41,254 nucleotides of DNA from positions 1-41,254 of the forward strand of contig ML986873.1 in assembly GCA_010094045.1 (NCBI GenBank). Reading direction: 5' to 3'. The notes beneath the pieces are model-generated. The model saw only the letters and a list, made by a program, of their open reading frames with translations, searched no databases and was not told where the DNA came from. Both the position numbers and the translations under genes were made by a program. Shown in pieces: positions 11,838-21,075 of this stretch. Origin of the DNA: Lojkania enalia. Its lineage: Eukaryota; Ascomycota; Dothideomycetes; Pleosporales. Each line of letters opens with the position of its first letter. The first letter of the stretch is position 1.

Positions 11838-12361
11838 TCACTGAATGAATATTTGTACTTGTCGATGATAAGGATATTGCCATAGTTACAAGATTACAGA
11901 GCATGACTCCAGTTTGCCGTTCCGAAATACGAATTCTTAAAAACGAAAATCGGTATCATAGGTTCCGGTTTTCGTAAAATTATGTATCGTTCGCTTAATC
12001 TGGGGAATTCCCTAATCCCGACAACTCAGCTCCCCATTTGCGTTACCACGACTCGTGCCTAACCGCTGCACTTGCTCAGCCCCGCCCAGCGGCTATGCAT
12101 GCATGCTCATGCAGGTAATAGAGCCATACCTAGATCGGCGACACGGCTTGAAGCGCGCGCAAGTGTATTATGGATCTCTGAGACATACTCGCCCGAGACC
12201 GTTTGCTGTCAACGTCGAAAAACTTAAGCATCTACATAAATGCACGCAAAGCATAGCCAGTAGCGTTAATTCTTGCAACCACCCAACTTTTTATCTTCGC
12301 CCTCACAATTTTGTACGAAGGCACTTCAGCCAGCCCGCGTACCCAATCAGATATGATCACA
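11838..12361. other. Divergent intergenic region between two genes
   Basis: This 524-base gap separates the divergently transcribed ferric reductase and the acidic-tract gene, so it should hold both promoters. Open frames on both strands around 12055-12459 have no supporting features. The inverted motif at 11943-11976 is the only structure noted. Confidence 0.4.
11943..11976. promoter_or_regulatory. Imperfect inverted CGAAAATCGG ... CCGGTTTTCG motif
   Basis: Two arms, around 11944-11954 and 11966-11975, form an imperfect palindrome about 110 bases upstream of the ferric reductase ATG. The core CGATTTTCG/CGGTTTTCG also occurs at 15729-15738, between two other genes, and as a tandem repeat at 17469-17496 upstream of the cupredoxin-like gene. 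Possible operator; inferred from position and sharing only. Confidence 0.3.
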
Positions 12362-13835
12362 ATGGCCAAGAATAATTTCTTCACGAGACGTCGAATGGGT
12401 ATTGATAAGAAAGCGAGAAGTTTAGTATGGCATGACGACAATGTCAAGATAACCATCATCTATCAACATGGCAATGAGACTTCCCTTTTTCAGTCTCATC
12501 CACGTCTGTCTGACCAGTTGCCTTCTATAAAGGAATTGGTAATTCTATTTTCCATTCTCACTCCAAGACAAATCTCTAATAAGGAAATAGAAGAAGCATT
12601 CAAACAAGAACACGACCCCAGAGTCTTACGAAATTATGCCTTCCCAGCTAATGAAACTAGTCAACAAGGCTAGCAGCCTCAACGAACCCTTGTTTCCGGA
12701 GCTTACTACCCCTCCGACTATGAACCCGCTTGCGAGTAAGGGTGACTTGAACTTTCTTGACCAAGGTGACTTCGACTTCACGCATAACTTGTTGGGCCAG
12801 GATGAGGGCCGGGGAACCCCACAGCGATCAACAATAAGGAGTGATCCGGAAGGCGGGATAGATGGCCTTGAAGAAGAAGATGAGGAAGTTGAGGAGGCGG
12901 AAGATGTGGAGGAGGAGGAGGAGGAGGAGGATGACGATGAAGACGAAGACGAGGATCAGGACCACGACGAGGAGGATGACGATGACGATGATGATGACTA
13001 TGATGACGATTATGCCAATCGTAGAAATGCTTCCGTACGGGGCGTGGCGCTTAAGAAGAAAACAGTCGGGTCGAAGCAAATGAATTCTCGGGCTCAGGGT
13101 CGAAAATCGCCTAAGCGCCGCCGGACGGGGAAAGCTACATACACTGTTACTACGCCAAGTCCAGTCGAGCCACAGCTCGAGCCTAATGGGAACTCGCTTG
13201 GGTTTGGAGGCAGAATGCAGCAGAAGTCGCAGCCAATACAGTCCCATCAGTATGCCAACAACACTACCCAGATGTTCAATACATCTCCTCCGAATGTCGG
13301 ACAGATGTTCAGTTCTACTCATGCGACTCAGCGAACCCTTGGAAACCAGCATTATAACGCACCCGTGCAGAGCGAAATGTTCGGCAGCATTCCTCAAAAT
13401 GGGATTTTTCACAGCCCACCTTCGAATAGCATGTTTCCCGGCTCTAGTCCAAACGGACTATTTCCTAGCCAGTCACAAAGCGGCATGTTTAACAGTACAT
13501 CCCAAAGCCCAATGCTCAATAGTGCATCCCAAAATGGTATGTTTAATGGGGCTCCCCAAAATGGAATTTACAACGGAGCAATCCCAAATGAAGGATTCAA
13601 TTGCAACACTCAAGATGGGATGTTCGATACCTCCCAGAGCGCACTTTCGCACAATCAGTCATCCATCAACACCAGATTATCATCATTGAGAAAGCAACAG
13701 ACTCAGCCCGCTATCTCAAACGTCTCTCAACCTAAGAATTCAAAGAACGTAGCCGGTCGAAAGAAGAATGATGGAGGAGCTACATCTTTGACGCTTCGAT
13801 CAAAAAAAAGTGTTCGACGCACGCGGAAAGAATAG
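12362..13835 (+). CDS. Putative nuclear protein with acidic tract and Asn/Gly/Gln-rich repeats
   Basis: The ATG at 12362 sits in a good context (cacaATGGCC). Exon 1 (12362-12538) ends after SIKEL. A 52-nt intron (12539-12590, GTAATT...AAATAG) brings the frame in phase into exon 2 (12591-13835), giving 473 residues. The N-terminal 120 residues look folded. About residues 150-200 are almost only Asp and Glu, followed by basic clusters (RKSPKRRRTGK) that resemble nuclear localisation signals. A low-complexity region (about 270-410) repeats a loose NGMFN/SxSQ pattern, and the tail is again basic (KKSVRRTRKE). This composition suggests a chromatin- or nucleic-acid-associated nuclear protein. No domain is recognised, and the intron could be read otherwise: without it the first frame stops at 12671-12673. 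Confidence 0.65.
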
Positions 13836-13871
13836 CACACAAGTATCTTCATCAATGGTTTAGCTCGGCAA

Positions 13872-14124
13872 TGTTATATATGTCCTCCTTGTTTTCTAGT
13901 CTTTTTCTACTCCATTAATTCATCTAGTCTTATATAGCGTATTTGGCCTTATGAATTTTTGAAGTCTGTATTAATAGCTATAGTTGAATGCTGATTAGCG
14001 AATAAATTATTACTATATCCTATACTTTATGCTACATCCTTATTCCTATAAGGTAGGAACTTGTAACCTATAGGATTTTATTCTATCTAAGTTATAATTA
14101 ATTTAATCTTAGAATCTATTAACA
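13872..14124 (-). mobile_element. Probable copia-type LTR with adjacent polypurine tract
   Basis: The 253-bp segment begins TGTTA and ends TAACA, the TG...CA ends of a long terminal repeat. On the minus strand it is directly preceded by a purine-rich GGGAGGGG (complement of 14125-14132), as expected where the polypurine tract meets the 3' LTR of a retrotransposon on the minus strand. No 5-base target duplication can be tested because the internal side follows. Strong AT richness suggests RIP decay. Confidence 0.5.
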
Positions 14125-14980
14125 CCCCTCCCGGCATGTCGAGAAACCCTCCAGGCGGGGGAAAACGAGGGGTACTTTAACTTTATACTGCTCGAAATCT
14201 ATATATATATTAAATATTCTCTAAGTTAACTTAAGTTACAAATTTATAGTACTTCCGTGTAGTAGCTATTTCTAGATATTTAGAACCTATTCGACCTAAA
14301 AATTATAAAGTATATTATTACCACTGCACTTAATTTACAGAAAGCCTCGTATTGGAGCTGAACCTAGTTCCTACTATATAGTACTATTATCAGGCTCCTG
14401 CCACTCCAAAATATTTATAAAACGATGTTATCCAAGCCTTAGATCTACGCTATAAATACTTAGAAGTTATGCTTAGCCTTATATCTACTATAGCGCGCAA
14501 ATTCACGCAAGGCTGCTACTATAGTACTTCCGATCTACTTTCCTACCCTAGCTGGTGCTAGGCGACCTTACGCGTTGTACGTAATCATCAGCATGTAGTT
14601 TAACTATACATGTTTAGAATTACCTATAAGTTAGTATATGTGTAATGCAAAAATATAATAGATATTAACTTAAAGTATATGCAGAATTTGAGTGGTGTGA
14701 GGTTGAAGTACCCCTTATTTTTATTACCACGAGGGGTTCCTTGCTTCACAGGGATAGACGTTACAATCATTATTAAGTTACGATGTAGAAAGAAGAACAT
14801 AATGCGGGAGTCCACACATTTCTCTACTAAGATCCTACTTTTACTCAGCATATTAAGTTACAAGCAATGAAGGAAATAAATTTGGTGGAGAAAATCATAT
14901 ATTATAGCACTTTAATTACATAACAGTCAAAGAATAAACTTCTAAGATAACCGGAAAGTAATAGAACAACTGCATCCTGC
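14125..14980. mobile_element. AT-rich retroelement relic
   Basis: TA-rich sequence with no sustained frame follows the probable LTR. GC-richer bases at 14125-14175 can form a stem (CCCCTC...GAGGGG). A block at about 14703-14740 resembles the reverse complement of 14155-14185 (both contain a TTGAAGTACCCC/TTAAAGTACCCC-like core), which hints at a second decayed copy in opposite orientation. No protein could be read. Confidence 0.35.
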
Positions 14981-15001
14981 AAGTTGTGGATTTACGACAG
15001 T

Positions 15002-15606
15002 CTAAAGACCTTCAAAGCATATGGTAGGAACTGGATACAGGCCGGAGTCTACACTACTGCCTGTAGGTTCCGAGATAAAGACCGAATTATTCCAACAATG
15101 CACATAGGCTGCGGAATCTACTCGCTCCATTTGAAACTTCTCATAGTCCCCAGTGCCTCCGGTTATATTCAGAATGGCGCATGAAGTAGCTTGCTGTCCA
15201 GCACATTGCCTATAGATAATTAATGAAATCTGGATGATGCGCGTTCGAAGCTTGACGTACCACTGAAGCGCTGCCGTACCGTTTGGAGCGTTGCAAGGAA
15301 TTGAAAAACTTGCAGTCTGATCCCCAGCGCAGTTGCGAGGTTTTACAGTTACAACCATTGGTAAATAAGCGGAATCGGCAAAATTCAATGTCGCGTCACA
15401 TGTGGAGTTGCGCGCATTAAATAATCTAGATAAATGTAAGATGGGCGGCATACTCCCTAGAAAATGACATACTGAAACTCTAAAGTCTCCCCAGCAGCAA
15501 CAGTAGTAGAAGGCTTAATCAAGCACGGTAGCGATTGATCAAAAGGTAGCCAGGGCTGGCCATACGAGAGCAACGGCAAGGCAGATAGAAGTGCAATTCG
15601 AACCAT
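15002..15606 (-). CDS. Small secreted Cys-containing protein
   Basis: Three exons (15606-15473, 15425-15261, 15209-15002) join in phase across a 47-nt intron (GTATGT...CTAG) and a 51-nt intron (GTACGT...TATAG), giving 168 residues. The start at 15606 yields a typical signal peptide (MVRIALLSALPLLSYGQPW). The mature part has about nine Cys, several N-glycosylation sequons (NST, NGT, NIT, NNS) and a central APNGTAALQW followed by QCAGQQ and NITGG. Such spacing is common in fungal secreted beta-sandwich proteins, but no named family is assigned. The second intron is a multiple of three and contains no stop, so its removal is inferred from splice motifs and the better protein reading. A CGATTTTCGG motif lies about 120 bases upstream. 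Confidence 0.7.
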
Positions 15607-15728
15607 TATGTCAATGATGAATATGCTTTGGCGAGGTTATTGGGTCAAGTTATAATTATATACTGCGTTATTAATAACCAGCTAGAATATATCACTAAAT
15701 GGATTTAAGGAAGTCGAAAATGGTTAAC

Positions 15729-15738
15729 GATTTTCGGA
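15729..15738. promoter_or_regulatory. CGATTTTCGG motif in a bidirectional promoter
   Basis: Copy of the motif described at 11943, placed between the divergent genes at 15002-15606 and 15887-16417. Regulatory role is inference. Confidence 0.2.
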
Positions 15739-15886
15739 AAATGTACGGAATGTTGTCCAAGTTGGCGCTAGTCTGCCGTGACAATTTCCGGGTTTCTAAT
15801 TTTGAGATCCTAAATGCTAGAATTATGAAAGTGAAGCCGAACATATAATAAATACATGTTGCCAACCTCTCAAGACCCACAAAGAC

Positions 15887-16417
15887 ATGTCTTACCCTCA
15901 GCTCCTCTGCGATAATGATCTACAAAAAGATTACGTCACATTTTCTGTTCCTGACCATTGCGTTGCCCGGAAAATCCGGGACGATGCAGAAGACGACCTG
16001 AACTTGCGCAAACGTGTTGCTGGAAAGACTCTCCTGAATAAACTATATGAACTTATTGAGCTTTTCGAAAACCTAAACTTAGAGGCGTCCCCGATCGAGG
16101 GTCGCTGCGAAGTGCAGGTCAAGCTCTGCGTACGCTATGCTACCTCAGACCATCCATCTTCGGGTCCTATACCGGAGGTACGATATGTCATTCGTTCTCC
16201 GAAAATCGAGATACCAGTGTCACAACGAAGTCTCTCATCTGAGGAAGTTTCATTGTCATCAGATGAAGCCGTGGACATAGATGAGGATCTCATTCTACTC
16301 TACGACAGGGAGCACCCACTTAGCTATAGGCCAAAAACGATACTCCCCACTCTTTATGAAGAAGATGAGAATATGTGCGAAGGAACGCCGGGTTTAGTGC
16401 TTATAGATAAATTGTAG
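15887..16417 (+). CDS. Unrecognised acidic 176-residue protein
   Basis: Single open frame from ATG at 15887 to TAG at 16417, with a TATAATAAATA stretch about 35 bases upstream. The protein is hydrophilic and has no signal peptide. Residues about 30-75 form a charged, probably helical region (RKIRDDAEDDLNLRKRV; LYELIELFENLNLE). Residues 115-145 are Ser/Glu/Asp-rich (SLSSEEVSLSSDEAVDIDED). It is divergent from the secreted-protein gene with a 280-base shared promoter region. Intact and of coding-like composition, but no family is recognised. Confidence 0.5.
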   Translation: MSYPQLLCDNDLQKDYVTFSVPDHCVARKIRDDAEDDLNLRKRVAGKTLLNKLYELIELFENLNLEASPIEGRCEVQVKLCVRYATSDHPSSGPIPEVRYVIRSPKIEIPVSQRSLSSEEVSLSSDEAVDIDEDLILLYDREHPLSYRPKTILPTLYEEDENMCEGTPGLVLIDKL

Positions 16418-16684
16418 GATAGTTTGCACTCATGATTAGACAGTTTTAGCCACTCCCCTCTGGGCCAATCTATAACGAGTTCCGTCTTATTCCCATTGTC
16501 TGTGTGATATGATTCAAACTATGCTTAACTGTCTAACTAAGAGTCTCTACATAAATTGATGCTGTTATGTTACTACTAAAGCTGGATTATCTTCAAATTT
16601 ACTATCTATATGAGAACTCATAACTAGGGGAACGACTCGGTTTTACATTTCTAGGCAAAGATAAGACGGCTAGAATTAGCGACG

Positions 16685-17434
16685 TCAAATTGCGAGAGCC
16701 AAGAAAAAACTACCAAGGTAGCCACCATACCATTTCCCAAATACTCCCCTCCCTTCATTAGATATCTCAGGCGCGATTGCGGTTGCATTCGGCGGAGCAG
16801 TCGACGTAGTCGTGTAATTTTTTGGTTGAACTGGAATATACGATGGTCCCGAGCTCCCATGGGGGCAGAAATTAAGTACCGGGCCAGGAGTTGTCAACAG
16901 GTGTGTCGTTGGTCTACTAGAGTTTGCAGAAAACCCTTGCAGATCACTCGGGTTGAGACTAAACACCATACTAGAGTGACAACGTAGGTCTGGGGACGGG
17001 TCCAGAAAAGCCTCAGCACAATAGAACCACCGGGGATCTTGAGAATCAACACTGAAATCAACTAGAAATTTGTCACTGGCCTGCAGTGGCATGAATGATT
17101 GGTAATCTATGCCAGCCCGGTGGCGGTTGGAACATGGGTGGCTGGCTGAGGTCCGTAGAGTATAGTTTGCCTCGGGAAAGTTGAAGCGTAGAACGGTGCC
17201 ATTTACGACACTGACAGAGTCTGGGTTAAATGTCAGCAGCCCTGTTGTATCAACTAGAATGTCTACGATCTTCCTGGAGGTAGCTGTATTAGTGGGATAT
17301 ATGCTAGACTGAGTAGTAGTGATGTTCCAACCCGCAGGGCCTAAGATCGGCTGCGGTGTCGGGAGAGATGTTGCGAGAGATTGTACGGAAAACATCGTGT
17401 TAGAGGCTTCGAATTGAGGTATCATAGTCTTCAT
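16685..17434 (-). CDS. Extracellular cupredoxin-like, GPI-anchor-type surface protein
   Basis: A 249-residue frame from ATG at 17434. After a variable N-terminus the cupredoxin-type pattern of fungal 'extracellular serine-rich' proteins is visible: a strand pair ending LLTFNPDSVSVVNGTVLRF, then NYTLRTSASHPC (family NHTVTQSxxxxPC), GIDYQSFMP (family GFDSGFxP), RWFYCAEAF (family WFYCAQ) and CHSSMVFSLNP (family CxxGMVFAINP). The first ligand His of the family is Tyr here, so copper binding may be weakened. A Ser/Thr/Pro-rich linker with NYT and NAT sequons and a short hydrophobic tail (GGYLGSFFLALAI) fit GPI anchoring. No good signal peptide is present at this ATG, so an upstream exon or later start may be missing. 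Confidence 0.7.
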   Translation of the reverse strand: MKTMIPQFEASNTMFSVQSLATSLPTPQPILGPAGWNITTTQSSIYPTNTATSRKIVDILVDTTGLLTFNPDSVSVVNGTVLRFNFPEANYTLRTSASHPCSNRHRAGIDYQSFMPLQASDKFLVDFSVDSQDPRWFYCAEAFLDPSPDLRCHSSMVFSLNPSDLQGFSANSSRPTTHLLTTPGPVLNFCPHGSSGPSYIPVQPKNYTTTSTAPPNATAIAPEISNEGRGVFGKWYGGYLGSFFLALAI

Positions 17435-17465
17435 ATACTCATGGAGCTAACCTAGGATTTTTGGC

Positions 17466-17468
<3 letters not shown>

Positions 17469-17496
<28 letters not shown>
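17469..17496 (+). repeat. (CGGTTTT)4 tandem repeat
   Basis: Four perfect 7-base units, preceded by a degenerate unit, 35 bases upstream of the cupredoxin-like ATG (minus strand). The unit contains the CGGTTTTCG core shared with sites near the ferric reductase and secreted-protein genes. Confidence 0.75.
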
Positions 17497-17497
<1 letters not shown>

Positions 17498-17713
17498 TGG
17501 ATGTCGTCTTTCTTTTTTGAGATTTCAAACATATAAAAGTCTTTTTCGGTATCTGTAATAGTTGAGGGAGTCTTTATATAGATTCTAGAGTGCGAATAGA
17601 GTATAAAACCGTCTATTACTCTCTTGCATTTACACCTACAAGAATATCAATAAACCGCAATCAAGCACTTTCAAATTTGTTTTCTCTACTTCAAATAACC
17701 CACTGAAAGCCCG

Positions 17714-17938
17714 ATGTCTTCCGCTAGCCTACACTCTAGGAAGTCAAAGAAAAAAGCCCATGGCAAAGTGCGTGGAGGGAAGCAATCGGAGGCAGAACAA
17801 TTTGAAGAGGCCCGGGCAGCCGAGATGAGACAACAGCAAGTGGAGGACAGAGCCGAGAGTATGGTGGAGGTCCCCCCTATGAAGGAGGTCCCGGCACAGG
17901 TTCGAGCCTTCCAAAAACCTTTCTACAGTATTGTATAA
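17714..17938 (+). CDS. Small charged ORF, possibly the N-terminus of the downstream orphan
   Basis: A 74-codon frame from ATG at 17714. The leader carries TATA-like TTTATATAGA (about 17573) and a CAAT/pyrimidine-rich stretch, so transcription from here is plausible. The peptide is very charged: basic at the start (SRKSKKKAHGKVRGGK) then acidic/Gln-rich and probably helical (AEQFEEARAAEMRQQQVED). It ends in TAA at 17936, closely followed in the same frame by TAG (17942) and TAG (17945). After that the frame is open from 17948 into the 628-residue ORF. All three stops could come from Gln codons by C-to-T change. It is therefore either a separate small gene or the broken N-terminal part of the next one. 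Confidence 0.45.
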   Translation: MSSASLHSRKSKKKAHGKVRGGKQSEAEQFEEARAAEMRQQQVEDRAESMVEVPPMKEVPAQVRAFQKPFYSIV

Positions 17939-18022
17939 AGATAGTAGGATACTAGAGTAAAGTATCTAAGTAATAATAGCGAATTAAAAGCTATTAATGA
18001 AAAAGTTAAGGGAATTAATGGC

Positions 18023-19909
18023 ATGGGAGATGCCTTCACTATTCCAGAGGAGCTTTTCACTCAGATTGTTCAAGTTCGTGAAAATCTTTTCGACGAATCT
18101 GACGAGCCAGAATTTACCTTGAATGAACTGGCTGATTCGATGGTGTCATTAGCTGCGTCATTCCGTAATGCAGGAATAGACTGGAGATTAGTAACACCTC
18201 CAAGCATTTTGGAAACGTTCTTAAAGCAATGCAACAAGGAACCATCGAATAAATACGTCATAGGATCACGCACCAAGCTGACGGACTCTTTGCTCGAACC
18301 GCTGCTCGAGCAGACTGCTGTGCTTCGAGAAATTCCATCTATATTGGGATTAATAGGGGTGAACCTGAGCGGGTTGGCCACATGCGTGGAGTCCATTCAG
18401 GATGTGAATCTCAAAATTGAGAAGATCAATACAGAACTGGGCCTTGCGTCCTCAGCCCATAAGTTCCCACTGGAAAAGCTTGTTCAGGTTGGGGAAACAG
18501 AAAGCCACAAAGAGAAAGGTCAACTTCTAATCCAGTTGCGATACCTAATGAATATTCTCGGCATACCTGGGGTGGATGTTGGACCTCTCAAAAAGATGAA
18601 ACAGCCTCCTCCAGAGACCATGGCGAAGCTTCAAAAGTTTGCACTTGACGCCATCCTAGGCCTAGAAAACGTGCCTGCTATTGACCCAAACAGGATTAAA
18701 GCACTTAAAGCTACTGATTTTCATATAGGTACCGACGTGAATTTAAAGCGGGAGAATAATGAAGGATCAGGACTATTCGTCCAACAGGGAGCAACGGAGC
18801 AACAAGTAGGACAATCTGCTATAGCTGGGCAAGATGTCAGCTCAAGTGGTGTACCATCTTTCAGCCATGGTCCCGGGGAACCAAGCACTAGTGGCAATGT
18901 TCCTCGGAGACAAAATGCAGAGTCAGTTGAACCTGAAGGGCCCATAAATGGAGACTACGGCGACGACCCTCCAGTATACAGCGGCACTGAGGAAGATCAT
19001 CCTCAGGGTTCAGCAACAGTAGCGTATGGAAAATCTCGGGGGGGGATATACTATATCAATCGGATAGGTCCCCCAGCTGCTTGCATTTTCGTAGAAGCGG
19101 ACAACCCTGTCAAGGACGGTAGCGATATCGACTGGGACTCTCCGCCAGCGCACCTCAACGTCACCAATCCGAATAACAGGCTAGGGGAGAAAAGACTAGA
19201 AAGCGGCGCATACGCATACACCAAGCGACATATTGCTGGGATATGGGGAGTCTCATACAAAATGGATAAGAACCCTTTCCCGGAGTTGCCAGTATATGAA
19301 GCAATGAATCAACGAAATTACGAGAACCACAACAAGACTCTATCTTACGGAGAAAAACCGCTGAGGTTCATTGGATGCCACGTGTGTGTAGGATGGCGGC
19401 TTCCTAATGGACAAATTGTTAAATCGTGGGAGCTTCGTGGTGCTCTCCAGGCCTCTCAAAGATGGAAAACAGAGAAAGCGAATAAAGCTATCTACGAAGT
19501 AGCTAGAGATACATATAGAAAACATGAGAAATGGGCTGGAGGGAGTATTAGAGTTAGCAGCCGGGAGCCTTCGCTTGTATATGCCCGCTCTCAGGCGGAG
19601 ATGGGACGCGCAGAGTCTCTTGGGTTGCAGTACAGGGGTACGCCAAGCCGAGGTGCCACTCCTGCAAACACTCAGCGTACGCCGATCGACCGGCCAGAGC
19701 CAAGTCCAGTCATCCCAACCACCGAAATACCACGCTCCCCAAGTCCTGCCAATCCGAAAAGTTCTGGTTCAGGACAATCGAAGGCGGACGAGCTTAGAGA
19801 GTCTTTCACAAAGGTATACCTGAACAAGTTCAAATGTCGAGATATGACTGAGCTGCCAGAAGAGGTCCAGATAAAGATATTAACAATAGTCGCCCGAGCA
19901 CTAGGGTGA
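18023..19909 (+). CDS. Orphan intronless 628-residue protein
   Basis: Long uninterrupted frame from ATG at 18023 to TGA at 19909; the open frame actually begins at 17948. Residues 1-220 are predicted mostly helical (FTLNELADSMVSLAASF; PSILGLIGVNLSGLATCVES). Residues about 235-325 are a polar, Gly/Ser/Pro/Glu-rich linker. Residues about 330-500 form a second compact-looking domain rich in aromatic residues (GGIYYINRIGPPAACIFVEAD; GVSYKMDKNPFPELPVYEAM; FIGCHVCVGWRLPNGQIV). After a second Pro/Ser-rich linker comes a short helical tail (DELRESFTKVYLNKFKCRD). No transmembrane segment, signal peptide or catalytic motif is visible. Lack of introns in an intron-rich neighbourhood and a structural-protein-like layout suggest origin from a mobile or viral gene, but no family is recognised. 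Confidence 0.75.
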   Translation: MGDAFTIPEELFTQIVQVRENLFDESDEPEFTLNELADSMVSLAASFRNAGIDWRLVTPPSILETFLKQCNKEPSNKYVIGSRTKLTDSLLEPLLEQTAVLREIPSILGLIGVNLSGLATCVESIQDVNLKIEKINTELGLASSAHKFPLEKLVQVGETESHKEKGQLLIQLRYLMNILGIPGVDVGPLKKMKQPPPETMAKLQKFALDAILGLENVPAIDPNRIKALKATDFHIGTDVNLKRENNEGSGLFVQQGATEQQVGQSAIAGQDVSSSGVPSFSHGPGEPSTSGNVPRRQNAESVEPEGPINGDYGDDPPVYSGTEEDHPQGSATVAYGKSRGGIYYINRIGPPAACIFVEADNPVKDGSDIDWDSPPAHLNVTNPNNRLGEKRLESGAYAYTKRHIAGIWGVSYKMDKNPFPELPVYEAMNQRNYENHNKTLSYGEKPLRFIGCHVCVGWRLPNGQIVKSWELRGALQASQRWKTEKANKAIYEVARDTYRKHEKWAGGSIRVSSREPSLVYARSQAEMGRAESLGLQYRGTPSRGATPANTQRTPIDRPEPSPVIPTTEIPRSPSPANPKSSGSGQSKADELRESFTKVYLNKFKCRDMTELPEEVQIKILTIVARALG

Positions 19910-20748
19910 AAGTATAACAGGTCTTTTTTACTTTCTTTAAGTTAGCTATGTTATTTCCTTGTCCTCTCTCCTAGTTAAGTCTATCGCTCGGCTCATATTG
20001 TTTTCCTTTTCTGGCTGCGCCCTGGTGTATCTAGACTAGAAGAGTCTAGGTTAAGTTACCCCGTAATGGCGTAGTGCCATAAGACACAAACAAAACCAAC
20101 ATTGGTTTTAACTTGTGCTCTGACTTTTGGCAATGGCGTGGCGTATGTAGTCGTACGCTCGATCTATAGAGGCGTATACGATGCTTCGCAGGTATCCACC
20201 CGTTACAATTTCCTATGTCTTACATCCCTCGTTTAGTAATCTAACTTAGACCTTCTTTTACGTATTATCTAATTAGACAAACCGATTGCAAATTGGAGGT
20301 TAACTTAGAATAATAAATATCTTACTAGCTCTACTAGATGGACGTGTTGATTGTCATATTTTTCAAGCTAGTGGGGTGTGGCTCTTATATATGTATGTTC
20401 ACCCCTGCCCTGTTACGTGTTTCAGCCACCATGATGTTCAGTACCATGACGTTCAACACCATGATATTCAACACCTCTCCTGCTCTATATAACTATAAGT
20501 TACTCCTTCACTAAGTTAAGTTACTATTAAGTTAATAGCGTAACAGACAAAAGATGTTGCTAGCTTAAGGCTCCTGGTTCTCTCCTATATTCCGTGGCCA
20601 AGAACTTATTTGCCATCTGACTGAGAATGGCCCTCTTCCTCCGTAGGAATACTCTGTCTACATGTTGGACAACTCCTATCGTTTTTAAACCTCTCTGGAA
20701 TATCATGAAAATACATGTCCTATAGTCTTAGTTAAATAAATGCCGCTT
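19910..20748. other. Intergenic stretch with possible LTR relic
   Basis: The T-rich 3' flank of the orphan gene comes first. From 20345 to 20545 lies a possible LTR relic (listed separately). No gene is visible. Confidence 0.35.
20345..20545. mobile_element. Possible solo LTR with internal 15-bp repeats
   Basis: A 201-base segment with TGTT...AACA ends. Inside are three tandem 15-base units (20427-20441, 20442-20456, 20457-20471; consensus CACCATGATGTTCAA) and a CTATATAA element. The flanking five bases do not match, so a target duplication is not supported. The call rests on end structure only. Confidence 0.25.
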
Positions 20749-21071
20749 TCACATACCACAAAGGTTAGCAAGCTCCTTTTTCCGGCCCTCGCGCATCTCC
20801 AGGTAGCATTCCGCCTCGGAACCGGCGTACATAGAATCCTCGTCCGTGAAATCGCGTTGGTTAAGGTCGCACTCGCATTCAGAAGCATCGGAGGCGCAGT
20901 GGCGTGCGCAACTGCTTCGCAGTTCTGAGATATCCTTGTCGAAATCCTCTGAGTATAGTCCATCAGCAAGCAGTCCCCGCTTTCAGGCTCCCTAGAAGCT
21001 ATGAGGCGGGAGACGCGCTTGTACCAGGCCGGCAGCTTCTTATGAGGTAGAGTCTTTTTGATTGGGCCGGA
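20749..21071 (-). pseudogene. Frameshifted acidic protein fragment
   Basis: On the minus strand a coding-like frame reads KKTLPHKKLPAWYKRVSRLI...REPESGDC, then continues one frame over as LADGLYSEDFDKDISELR with a Cys-containing acidic stretch (CARHCASDASECECD) and ends ELANLCGM at a TGA at 20749. Neither frame alone covers the whole and no intron fits, so a single-base indel is the simplest reading. The 5' end runs into AT-rich sequence. Family not recognised. Confidence 0.45.
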
Positions 21072-21075
21072 TTGA

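Noticed and set aside
12311..12673. Unspliced 120-codon reading of the first exon region
   Set aside because: A 52-nt intron with proper ends joins to the long second frame in phase, giving a more complete protein; the alternative remains possible.
12828..13412. Long minus-strand frame of 194 codons
   Set aside because: It is the antisense of the acidic GAN-codon tract; the runs of Ile, Val and Leu are a by-product of that low complexity.
17463..17500. CGGTTTT repeats as telomere-like or satellite DNA
   Set aside because: The unit is not the fungal TTAGGG telomere repeat, has only four copies and sits in a promoter position.
17936..17948. Intron between the 74-codon ORF and the 628-residue ORF
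   Set aside because: The stop cluster spans only 12 bases, too short for an intron, and no longer donor/acceptor pair keeps the frame convincingly.
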